Program-made: the position numbers and the translations under genes
Notes under the pieces: generated by a model
What the model was told of the DNA's origin: nothing
Databases searched by the model: none
What the model saw: only the letters and a program-made list of their open reading frames with translations
NCBI GenBank assembly: GCA_016793685.1
Contig: JAEULX010000146.1
Location: 1-44,667, forward strand
Direction: 5' to 3'
Length of the DNA: 44,667 nt
DNA from: Bradyrhizobiaceae bacterium
GTDB taxonomy: Bacteria > Pseudomonadota > Alphaproteobacteria > Rhizobiales > Xanthobacteraceae
In this document: positions 33,990 through 41,506 of the stretch, piece after piece
Layout of the letters: every line of letters starts with the position of its first letter
Numbering within the stretch: position 1 is the first letter of the stretch

Positions 33990-34803
33990 GGACATCCTGG
34001 TGCACCTGGACAGCGCCAGCCGCTCCGAGGTTCGGCTGGACGTCGCCGCCGGGCTCGCCCAACGGTTCGCTGCGCGGCTGACGGGGCTGTTCGGCGAGAG
34101 CGCCGCACACGCCCTGAGCATCGCTACGCGCGACCCGGAACGGGAATTGGCCGAGGCCATCGCCGACGCCGAGGCTCTGTTTCGGCGCAGGACCCAGGCA
34201 AGTGCATTTCAAAGTGACTGGCACGCGCTCGCCACGGTGAACGATACGGAGCTCTTAAAGCAGACGGTCTTCGCAGCCCGGCATGCCGATTTGACCGTCC
34301 TTGGCCAACACGATCCGGAGCTGAAATCCATCGGTGTGCCCGCCGACTTTGCCGAGCAGATCGTTTTGCATTCCGGCCGGCCCGTGCTGGTCGTCCCCTT
34401 CGCCGGTGACTTCGAGGCCATCGGCAAGCGAATCGTCGTCGCCTGGAACGCCAGCAGGGAAGCCGCGCGGGCGCTGGCCGACGCAATGCCGCTGCTGGCA
34501 AAAGCGGAGCGCATCACGCTCATCGCAATCAATCCTGCTAAGATTGAACTGCCGTATGGTCACGAACACTTCACGGCCCTGATCGCACACCTTGCCGTGC
34601 ACGGAATAGACGCGCGCACGGAGCGGCTCGCCGCCGGCGATGTCGGGGCGATGGACCTCCTGCTGTCGCGCCTAACGGACGAAGCGGCTGATCTTCTTGT
34701 TTTGGGCGCGCACGGCCAGTACGGCTTTCCGTACCTCCATCGCGGCGGCGCGACGCGGCACATCTTGCGTCACATGACGGTACCGGTGCTGATGTCGAAT
34801 TAA
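33979..34803 (+). CDS. Universal stress protein, tandem UspA type
   Basis: A 274-residue protein with two UspA-like halves. The N-terminal half starts GFEDILVHLDSASRSEVRLD. The C-terminal half begins RIVVAWNASREAARAL and ends with the nucleotide-binding pattern VLGAHGQYGFPYLHRGGATRHIL. It overlaps the end of the nitronate monooxygenase gene by 11 bp and closes the rightward operon. Tandem Usp proteins often accompany catabolic operons in Proteobacteria; the role here is unknown. Confidence 0.9.
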   Translation: MGFEDILVHLDSASRSEVRLDVAAGLAQRFAARLTGLFGESAAHALSIATRDPERELAEAIADAEALFRRRTQASAFQSDWHALATVNDTELLKQTVFAARHADLTVLGQHDPELKSIGVPADFAEQIVLHSGRPVLVVPFAGDFEAIGKRIVVAWNASREAARALADAMPLLAKAERITLIAINPAKIELPYGHEHFTALIAHLAVHGIDARTERLAAGDVGAMDLLLSRLTDEAADLLVLGAHGQYGFPYLHRGGATRHILRHMTVPVLMSN

Positions 34804-34903
34804 GCCCCCCGCTTCCTGGCTTCATGAAAGGGCCGGAGGTCCCATCATCGAACATCCGGGCACGCAACGCGCCAGCTCAAGCGCCGTCCGGCCGTGTCCT
34901 ATT

Positions 34904-34931
34904 GCATAACATAACGTCCTTTATGTTATTC
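34904..34931. other. dif-like recombination site (left)
   Basis: Two 11-bp arms, GCATAACATAA (34904-34914) and TTATGTTATTC (34921-34931), flank a 6-bp spacer CGTCCT. The arms are mirror images at 10 of 11 positions. The right arm shares its first eight bases with the XerD arm of E. coli dif (TTATGTTAAAT), and the left arm ends CATAA like the XerC arm. This 11-6-11 layout is that of Xer sites. It lies between the catabolic cargo and the nuclease/recombinase pair, with a similar site at 37183-37210. Confidence 0.6.
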
Positions 34932-34958
34932 AGCGGGTTACACGTTATCTCTGGCTTC

Positions 34959-35912
34959 CTACTCGTCGTAATACTCTGAACGCTCCCAATCTGAATCTTC
35001 GTCGAGTCCTTGTGATCGTCGCCTGACACGGGCGGCAAATTCATGGTAGTCGATAGTTTTCGCCGCGAAATCGGCAAGCAAGTCCTTGTATTGCTCAAAC
35101 AACTGGCGCGCTCGCGGCATAACCCGTGGCAGGTTAGTCCCGATGAATTTCAGAAGGCGGCTATCCGGCTCATTTCCCACCCGTATGTCATGGTAGCCAA
35201 GAAGTCGCTTGTCCCGCGCCTCTTCCGCCAGCCTGGAGTCAGCCTCCGGCAGGAGCTGGTTATACGTCTGGTGGAACACTACACCACAGGTTGATAGCAC
35301 CTTGAACGTGACAAACGGGATGCGGCGACCTACGAGCACCGGCACGCAATCCAAAGCTACGGCCTTGTCCAGTAGCTCCGCGACTTCCTCGCGGTCAGGG
35401 TATAGCCACTCGCGCACGTTTTTGGCTTCGATGCCCGCCCATCCCGCTTCCTGATGGCGGACTAGAAAATCCAGCCGCTGTTTCCCTTGTAGGCACCGGC
35501 CGCTCATCGATTGCGGAGGTTCTTCTTTTGAATACTGCTGGCTGTCATCGTGGTCGTCCAGGTTGGTAAACCTGCCGAGATACTCGAGGTTGTTCTGGCG
35601 CAGGAGAGCTCTGTAGATCGCAATTTCGAGACACTGACCGACTCGTGATCCCGTGTTGCCGTGCTGGAGGGCGCGAAACACCGGCAGTTGTTCGTTTAGC
35701 CTCTCTTGCACGGTGGTGTTTGGTGTACTGGCCAAGTGGAACCAGGGCGCGTTGTGTTCGTAGAGCTTGACAATTTGCCCCTGCTTGACGAGGGCGTTGC
35801 GCACAGGAGTAAGTACATGCGGATCGATACGCTGGTTGAAAGGCCCGGCGTCAGAGATCTTCTGTTCCAGGGTCCGCGCGGCGGCGATCCCGTGTCGGCC
35901 GAGTATCCGCAC
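34959..35912 (-). CDS. Putative winged-helix plus PD-(D/E)XK nuclease, unknown family
   Basis: A 317-residue protein that I do not recognise as a named family. Residues 1-60 look like a winged helix (ARTLEQKISDAGPFNQRIDP, LVKQGQIVKLY). The middle has a pattern of a PD-(D/E)XK nuclease: E96 in QCLEIAIY, D148 in QRLDFLV and E162-A-K164 in GIEAKN. After this come YPDREEVAELLDKAVALDCV and PVLVGRRIPFVTF. The C-terminus is charged. The only usual start is GTG at 35912; the frame stays open upstream to about 36010, and a ribosome-like AAGGAGGG lies about 20 bases before the GTG, so the true N-terminus may be longer. Composition is less GC-rich than the flanks. A defence or DNA-repair role is inferred. 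Confidence 0.6.
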   Translation of the reverse strand: MRILGRHGIAAARTLEQKISDAGPFNQRIDPHVLTPVRNALVKQGQIVKLYEHNAPWFHLASTPNTTVQERLNEQLPVFRALQHGNTGSRVGQCLEIAIYRALLRQNNLEYLGRFTNLDDHDDSQQYSKEEPPQSMSGRCLQGKQRLDFLVRHQEAGWAGIEAKNVREWLYPDREEVAELLDKAVALDCVPVLVGRRIPFVTFKVLSTCGVVFHQTYNQLLPEADSRLAEEARDKRLLGYHDIRVGNEPDSRLLKFIGTNLPRVMPRARQLFEQYKDLLADFAAKTIDYHEFAARVRRRSQGLDEDSDWERSEYYDE

Positions 35913-36190
35913 GAGGCGCGTCCGAGCGATTTCCCTCCTTGCGGCTTGCTGCAGCGGCGCCCCTCCCCGCGAGCGTGCGCCGCAGTCTGGGGCGAGAGCT
36001 CGTCAGGCTTTTATATAGATGTAGTAGTATGCCTGGGCTGGCAGGCTGTCGAGTTGGCGATTTGCCGAGGACGCAGAGGTGTCTTGCCGGGGGCGGCTTT
36101 CATGCTGCGGATAGCATATGATACAACTTTTAGCCGACACAATGCGCGTTGACGCGCTTATAGATAGTCTTCGCCTCTATTTTTTCGCAA
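35913..36190. other. Intergenic region between nuclease and recombinase
   Basis: These 278 bases hold no convincing gene. An AT-rich TTTTATATAG (36009-36018) may belong to the nuclease promoter, and GCGCGT-TG-ACGCGC (36144-36157) is a short palindrome just after the recombinase stop that could act as its terminator. Confidence 0.4.
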
Positions 36191-37171
36191 TTAGTAGCTC
36201 ACCTTAAACGTCGGGCTGTCTTCCGGCCGTGACTTCCGCCGATCATAGAGCCTGGTCGTCGCAATGTTCGCGTGGCCAAACCATTCCTGCACCTTGGCGA
36301 TGTCGGCGTTGTTGAGCAGCGCATTGGTGCCCGCCGTGGCGCGGAGCGCATGGGCGCCCATGCCCTCGATGTCGCCAAGCCCGATCTGGCGCATGTAGGC
36401 GAGCACGACCTTGTAGACGCCGTCGGTCGTCATCGCCTTGTCGATGCCGCCGGCGCGGTTGTTGCGCACCGGCTTGAACAGGGGAGAGCCGGGCACGCCG
36501 CCATGGCCAAGGGCCTCGACGTACTCGGAGAGCAGCACGGCCGTGCCGGGGTGGAGGGGCAAGTAGCGGATCTTGTCGCCCTTGCCGTGGATGCGGAGGT
36601 GGGCGACGCCGCGCCTCTGGGTCACGTCCTTGACCAAGAGCCGGCACAGCTCCTCCCGCCGTAGCCCGTGGTAGAGGAATGTGGAGAGGATGGCGCGGTC
36701 GCGCTTGCCCTTGAGGGTCGTCGCATCGGGTGCAGCGAGGAGCGCCCGGGCTTGGTGGTCGCCCAGCGCCGGGGTTTTGCCCTCGTTGTTGTCGGCGCGC
36801 GGGCGCTTGACGCCCTTGACCGGGTTATGGCTGACGGCGTTCCGTTCGCAGAGGGACTCGAACAGCGAGGAGAGTGCGGCGAGCTTGCGGCGGATGGTGG
36901 AGCCGGCGAGCGCACGCTCCTCGAGGGCCTTGCGCCAGGCAATCACGTGCGAGCGGGTGACGACGCGGAACTCGTCGGGGCTGCGGATGCCGACGAAGGC
37001 CATGAAGTCGCGCAGATCGATCCGGTAGGCGCGCCGGGTTTTCTCATTGTCGATGTTGGCGAACCACTCGACCTCGGGCGGGACGTTGGCGAGGTCATGG
37101 AACTCGGCGCGGCTCAAGAGCCGCGGCGTCATCACCGCTAGATTTTTGCTGTCGCTTTCGTCCGTCTCCAT
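36191..37171 (-). CDS. Tyrosine recombinase, XerC/D-like
   Basis: A 326-residue site-specific recombinase. The N-terminal SAM-like core-binding domain (about 30-115) is followed by the catalytic domain with R171 (HGLRREEL), a lysine in HGKGDK (K197 or K200), H274 and R277 (HALRATAG), H300 ([10 protein letters not shown]) and the nucleophile Y309 (RLYDRR). The full catalytic set is therefore intact. Size and motif spacing resemble XerC/XerD and plasmid resolvases more than phage integrases. It lies between two dif-like sites and could act on them, resolve plasmid dimers, or move the island. Confidence 0.9.
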   Translation of the reverse strand: METDESDSKNLAVMTPRLLSRAEFHDLANVPPEVEWFANIDNEKTRRAYRIDLRDFMAFVGIRSPDEFRVVTRSHVIAWRKALEERALAGSTIRRKLAALSSLFESLCERNAVSHNPVKGVKRPRADNNEGKTPALGDHQARALLAAPDATTLKGKRDRAILSTFLYHGLRREELCRLLVKDVTQRRGVAHLRIHGKGDKIRYLPLHPGTAVLLSEYVEALGHGGVPGSPLFKPVRNNRAGGIDKAMTTDGVYKVVLAYMRQIGLGDIEGMGAHALRATAGTNALLNNADIAKVQEWFGHANIATTRLYDRRKSRPEDSPTFKVSY

Positions 37172-37182
37172 CCCCCCACTTT

Positions 37183-37210
37183 ACTATTGATAACATATTT
37201 TATCAAGATT
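37183..37210. other. dif-like recombination site (right), beside the recombinase gene
   Basis: Arms ACTATTGATAA (37183-37193) and TTATCAAGATT (37200-37210) flank a 6-bp spacer CATATT. The arms mirror each other at 9 of 11 positions, with a perfect 7-bp core (TTGATAA and TTATCAA). The inner ATAA-N6-TTAT matches that of the site at 34904-34931. It lies 12 bp upstream of the recombinase start, in the divergent promoter region, so it could alternatively be an operator. Confidence 0.5.
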
Positions 37211-37294
37211 GTTTTCCCGTCGCCGGCGCGCCGCCCTGGCCATTCCGCAGCGAAGCGGCTATATTTCTTCCACGACATTGGAAGGATTTTTGAG

Positions 37295-37918
37295 ATGGCC
37301 ATGGCGCGGTTGAATCAGGCCCTGACGGCCACCGAGGCGGGCGTCGTCACCGGCGTGCCGCTGAAGCAGGTTCATCGGATCATCGACGCCGGCCTTCTCG
37401 ATGGCCGGGTCGAGACCCGAAAGGGCGGCCGGGTCATCGTCGGCAGCGGCCTGCTCGGGCTGAGGCTGGCCTATGTGACGGCCGAGATCCTGACGCTCGA
37501 GGCCCGGCGCCGGGTGATCGGGTCGGTGCTGCGCGAGCCCCAAACGACGCTGGTTCGCGACCGGGCGGTGACGGTCGAGCTGCGGCCGATCGAGGCCGAG
37601 GTGGAGCAGGGGCTGGGCACCCTGGACCGGGCACGGGCGATGGTGACGATCGACAAGGCCGTCCTCGGCGGCACGCCCTGCATCGGCGGGACGCGGGTGC
37701 TGGTCCACGACATCGCGGACATGCTCGCGAACGGAGACAGCGCGGTGGCGATCCTCAAGGCCTGGCCGCAGCTCACCGCCGATCAAGTCGAGCTGGCGGC
37801 GGTCTATGCCGCGGCCTATCCGCGGCGCGGCCGGCCGCGCCGCACACCGGCTTGGCGGAAGGCGTCACCGAAATTCTCGCGGAGCCTGCGCCTCGATGAG
37901 CTGCCGTCCGCCTCGTGA
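37295..37918 (+). CDS. DUF433-type antitoxin
   Basis: A 207-residue protein. An N-terminal helix-turn-helix-like domain (LTATEAGVVTGVPLKQVHRIID) precedes a DUF433 domain at about 118-175: ITIDKAVLGGTPCIGGTRVLV-like sequence (MVTIDKAVLGGTPCIGGTRV), then DIADMLANGDSAVAILKAWP and LTADQVELAAVYAAAYP. DUF433 proteins are antitoxins to PIN-like DUF5615 toxins, and such a gene follows with a 4-bp overlap. The basic tail contains GRPRR, like an AT-hook. GGAAGG lies nine bases before the ATG at 37295. Confidence 0.87.
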   Translation: MAMARLNQALTATEAGVVTGVPLKQVHRIIDAGLLDGRVETRKGGRVIVGSGLLGLRLAYVTAEILTLEARRRVIGSVLREPQTTLVRDRAVTVELRPIEAEVEQGLGTLDRARAMVTIDKAVLGGTPCIGGTRVLVHDIADMLANGDSAVAILKAWPQLTADQVELAAVYAAAYPRRGRPRRTPAWRKASPKFSRSLRLDELPSAS

Positions 37919-38298
37919 AGTTCCTGATCGACGAGTGCCTGAGCCCGGAGTTGGCGACGCTGGCGCGTGGGCGCGGCCATCCCGAATCGACACATGTCAC
38001 GTGGCTCGGTCTGACCGGGCGGAAGGACTGGGTAATCGCCAGGCGGGCGGCCGATGACGGCTACGTGCTGGTGACCAACAACGCAGGGGATTTCCGGCCG
38101 CTCTATCGTCGGGAGAAAGTGCATGTCGGCTTGGTCTGCCTGAACGTGGCGCCCGGGCTAATGAGCCTCGATCTTCAGAAACGCCTGTTCCTGCTGGCGC
38201 TGTCCGAGCTCGGCGAGGACGAGCCCTACAATGAGGTTATCGAGATTACGGCTCATGCAGACCAAACCGTAAGGATCGAGCGCTATGCGCTGCCGTGA
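37915..38298 (+). CDS. DUF5615 PIN-like toxin
   Basis: A 127-residue PIN-like protein, probably a ribonuclease toxin. It starts KFLIDECLSPELA with the first acidic pair (D6, E7) and has the middle motif YVLVTNNAGDFRPL with another aspartate. Both are typical of DUF5615. The start is GTG overlapping the antitoxin stop (GTGA). The pair would stabilise the island or plasmid through post-segregational killing. The C-terminal third (ITAHADQTVRIERY) is compatible with the family. Confidence 0.87.
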   Translation: MKFLIDECLSPELATLARGRGHPESTHVTWLGLTGRKDWVIARRAADDGYVLVTNNAGDFRPLYRREKVHVGLVCLNVAPGLMSLDLQKRLFLLALSELGEDEPYNEVIEITAHADQTVRIERYALP

Positions 38299-38492
38299 AC
38301 AAGGCACGATGGAGAAGGCGACACAGGTAACCCGCGACGCGCTCAAGAGCCGTCACCTACCTTGACCGCTACGGCCTGTACTGGGAGAAGCGACCGGCCC
38401 ATGCCGGTCACGCTACGCCGCCAAGGCCTGAGGGTCCGAGAGGGTCTGCCGGCATCTTGTCGAAAGCCCCAGCACTGTTACGGAGATGGGGG

Positions 38493-38726
38493 ATGATGAT
38501 CGCGTATCTGGAGAAGGTCGAGCCGAAGCAGCGTATGCTCCACTTCTACGCTCTGCACATCGCGCCGACCCTGTTTGGCGAATGGACGCTGGTCCGCGAG
38601 TGGGGCCGGATCGGTTCGCCTGGAACGGTGCGGCTCGACTGGTTTGACAGCGCGAGCGAGGCCGAAGCCGTCGGCCGCAAGCTCGGCCGCGAAAAGGAAC
38701 GGCGAGGGTATCGGGCAATCGCCTGA
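38493..38726 (+). CDS. WGR-domain protein
   Basis: A 77-residue protein made up almost wholly of a WGR domain: FYALHIAPTLFGEWTLVREWGRIGSPG followed by SASEAEAVGRKLGREKERRGYR. WGR domains bind nucleic acid and occur in PARP-like enzymes, MolR and many small plasmid or island proteins. GGAGATGGGG before the ATG at 38493 supports the start. The gap 38299-38492 holds no convincing gene. Function in this setting is unknown. Confidence 0.85.
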   Translation: MMIAYLEKVEPKQRMLHFYALHIAPTLFGEWTLVREWGRIGSPGTVRLDWFDSASEAEAVGRKLGREKERRGYRAIA

Positions 38727-38761
38727 AAACGTGTAGGCCGCTTTCGCTTTTCCGGCAGTTC

Positions 38762-41503
38762 TCATGCGCTTCTGACGAATTTGGCCGCAAGTCCAGCAAG
38801 GCTTGCGCTGCCGTTGATCTGGTCATCTGGGATAAGGACATAAGACCATGGCTTGCCGTTAGCCTCGGCGGCGTGTCGATTGGCGGCCTCGCACCATTTT
38901 ATGGCGGCATGCGCTTTGGATACGACAACGGGATCGTCGATCTCGTTCCCGGCCTTGACCTCGCAGATGAACATGCGTCCTGAGGTTTCGACGACAAAAT
39001 CCGGCTCATAGCCGTCACCGAATTTGTGCTCGATCTTGAACTGGTCACGAGCGGGCTTGAGCCATTTCTCGACGCTCGCCTCGTCGTCGATGAGCACGGC
39101 GAAGCGCCGCTCTGGATCGGAATGAAACTTCTGGGCGGGATAGCAGCATTTGGTGAAGCCGGCGAACACCTGCCGCTTGGTGTCGGAAAGCGGTGAAACC
39201 GGCTGGCGGAAGTTTCGCGCCCGCTGTCCCGGTGTCAGATGCAGCGGCTGCGCCTTGAGCAGCGTGAAGCCACGAGTGATCCGCACCTCGTAATCGTTGG
39301 CGCCGAGCGGCGTCTCCCTGTAGTGCTGCATCATCTGCGCGAAGATGAACTCGGCGAGCTGGCGGCCGTGGCGTAGCAGCACGTTCTCGACATCGGTGTC
39401 GGTGTCGAGATAGGACCGCATCCGCTCCACCAGCTGGCCGGCGAGGGTGTAGAGCAAATCGGCGTGGGCGTCGTAATCGATCTCGTTGCGCTCGATCAGG
39501 TGACGGACGAGATAGTCCTCCGGCCGTTCCTCGCGCGGATCGTCGATCGCCTTGGCGAGATAGAGGCGCGCCTCGGTGCGAAGGTTCTGGATGACCAGCC
39601 CGTCATCGACCGGCTGGACGTTGATCGTCTCCAGGTTCTTCAGGTCAAAATCCGCGAAGGTGAAGGTGACCTGCCGTTTGGGCAACACGACGATCTGCGG
39701 GATCGAAATGGTGCGATCGGCAACCGTGGTCGCGACGGCCTCGACGACCTTCTCGATCCGAGGCGCTGTGATTACGCCTTCCAGCGTGCCCTGCACTGGT
39801 CGGATCAGCTCACGCACCTCGTTCGCGATCTTGCGTTGAACATCGAAATCACGGAGCGCTTCGACGCTGCCCAACCGGCGCTCATAGCGAGCGATCACAT
39901 CGAGCGTCACTTCGGCGGCCTTGCCCTCCTCCGGTGTGTCGAAGATATAGGCGGCCTGCGGCGTATCGGAAATGCCGGGGATCGCCGCCTGGGCGCCGGT
40001 GACCATCACCTGCACGACTGAAGGGCTTTCGACCAGCACGGCGCCTGCCGTCGAAACGTCGGCGTCTTCGCCGATCTCGATCGCCTTCATGACGATCGAG
40101 CCGGGTTCTCTGGCCTTCTGGATGATCTCGTCGAACCGGTCATGGGCGATGACGGTCAAGCGATCGATCGCCGCGAACTCGTCGTCGTCGCCCTTGGAAA
40201 CGCGGGAGCCGAAAGGCAGGCGAAGACCCCGGCCCAGCGTCTGCTCGGTGAGGATTTCCGAAGCCGACGCGCGCAGCGGAACGATGGTGTAGAGGTTGGT
40301 GACGTCCCAACCTTCCTTCAGCTTGTTGACGTGGATGACGATGTCGGTGCGGCTATCCCGCTCCAGGGCAACCAGGCGCTGCGTCGCCTCCTCGGTCTCC
40401 TCGCCGCGCAAGGCGGAATGCACCTCGGCAACCTTGTCCTTGAAGCGCCCTTTGAAAAACTCCTCGGATTCGATGAAGGCGCGAAGCCGACGCGCGTGCT
40501 CGGTATCTTGCGCTACCACGAGGATGAAGGGGTGGACCAGCGGCCGACCCGCGACCCGGTGAAAGCGGTCCAGCTCGACCGCGACGTGATCGTGATAGTG
40601 AACGGCGTCTTCGAGCTTGATGGTCTCAAGCCGTTCAGGCGGCACTGAGCGGGGGTCGAAGTCCTTGCGGGTAGCGACGGCCGGCTCCTTGACGAAGCCA
40701 TCGGCCATGGCCTCGCCCAAACCGTAAGCGTAGATGACGTTTCGGAACGGCACTGAGTTGCTGCCGACGGTCTTCGGCGTCGCGGTCAGCTCCAGGCCGA
40801 GAATGGGCTTAAGGCCTTCGATCGCCCTGGCGCCGGCGCTCGCCCGGTAACGGTGCGCCTCGTCCATCAGCAACACCAGGTCGTCAAGCTTGGAGAGATA
40901 GGCGTAATAGCTTTCGCCGATCGTCTCCTGCAGCCGCTTCATCTTCGGCCTGCCGCGCGGACCTTCTTCCTTGTTGATTTTATCGATGTTGAAGATGTTC
41001 ACGTGCACGCCGCTGCCGAACAGGTCGGCGGCATGCCCGCTCTCCAGGCGGACGCCGCGGCCGGTCTCATAATTGTCGCCGGTGATGACCAGCGGCGGGA
41101 GCTGGGCGAACTCGGCGATGCCACGGAAGACGTATTTCGGGCTCGCCGGCGAGAAGTCCGAGATCAGCTTCTCGTAGATCGTCCGGTTCGGCGCCAGCAC
41201 GAAAAAATGCCGGCTGCGCCCCGTCAGGTAGAGATAGCTGATAAACGCGCCCATCAGCCGCGTCTTGCCGACGCCGGTGGCGAGCGCAAAGCACAGCGAC
41301 GGAAAGTCGCGCTCGAAATCTTCGACCTGCGGCCAGGCCGCGCCGACGGCGGCCAGCGCCGCCGCCGGATCGGCGCCCTTGCCCAGCTCGATGCGCTCCA
41401 GGACCTCGACCAGAATCTCCAGCGAGCGCGCCTGCGGCGGCCGCAGCGAGAGCCGCTGCGTGACCATCTTGAGCGACTGCTTGGTGATGTCCCCCCACGG
41501 CAT
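38762..41503 (-). CDS. res: Type III-like restriction enzyme, Res subunit
   Basis: A 913-residue helicase-nuclease that should translocate on and cut DNA lacking the partner modification. Walker A is ATGVGKT (75-81), the DEAH box is MDEAH (213-217), and LTEQTLGRGLRLPFG is helicase motif VI. A nuclease-like motif near residue 850, EPDFVVETSGRMFICEVKAG, has the PD and E-x-K pattern. It starts three bases after the Mod stop, with GAGGAGGG just upstream. The DEAH motif, C-terminal nuclease and Mod partner match type III systems. Confidence 0.92.
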   Translation of the reverse strand: MPWGDITKQSLKMVTQRLSLRPPQARSLEILVEVLERIELGKGADPAAALAAVGAAWPQVEDFERDFPSLCFALATGVGKTRLMGAFISYLYLTGRSRHFFVLAPNRTIYEKLISDFSPASPKYVFRGIAEFAQLPPLVITGDNYETGRGVRLESGHAADLFGSGVHVNIFNIDKINKEEGPRGRPKMKRLQETIGESYYAYLSKLDDLVLLMDEAHRYRASAGARAIEGLKPILGLELTATPKTVGSNSVPFRNVIYAYGLGEAMADGFVKEPAVATRKDFDPRSVPPERLETIKLEDAVHYHDHVAVELDRFHRVAGRPLVHPFILVVAQDTEHARRLRAFIESEEFFKGRFKDKVAEVHSALRGEETEEATQRLVALERDSRTDIVIHVNKLKEGWDVTNLYTIVPLRASASEILTEQTLGRGLRLPFGSRVSKGDDDEFAAIDRLTVIAHDRFDEIIQKAREPGSIVMKAIEIGEDADVSTAGAVLVESPSVVQVMVTGAQAAIPGISDTPQAAYIFDTPEEGKAAEVTLDVIARYERRLGSVEALRDFDVQRKIANEVRELIRPVQGTLEGVITAPRIEKVVEAVATTVADRTISIPQIVVLPKRQVTFTFADFDLKNLETINVQPVDDGLVIQNLRTEARLYLAKAIDDPREERPEDYLVRHLIERNEIDYDAHADLLYTLAGQLVERMRSYLDTDTDVENVLLRHGRQLAEFIFAQMMQHYRETPLGANDYEVRITRGFTLLKAQPLHLTPGQRARNFRQPVSPLSDTKRQVFAGFTKCCYPAQKFHSDPERRFAVLIDDEASVEKWLKPARDQFKIEHKFGDGYEPDFVVETSGRMFICEVKAGNEIDDPVVVSKAHAAIKWCEAANRHAAEANGKPWSYVLIPDDQINGSASLAGLAAKFVRSA

Positions 41504-41506
41504 CGC

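Noticed and set aside
34804..34903. Terminator after the universal stress gene
   Set aside because: Only imperfect GGGCC/GGTCCC pairing is visible and no T-run follows.
38299..38492. Possible remnant gene between the toxin and the WGR gene
   Set aside because: A short frame reads DRYGLYWEKRP but has no start, is interrupted, and matches nothing I recognise.
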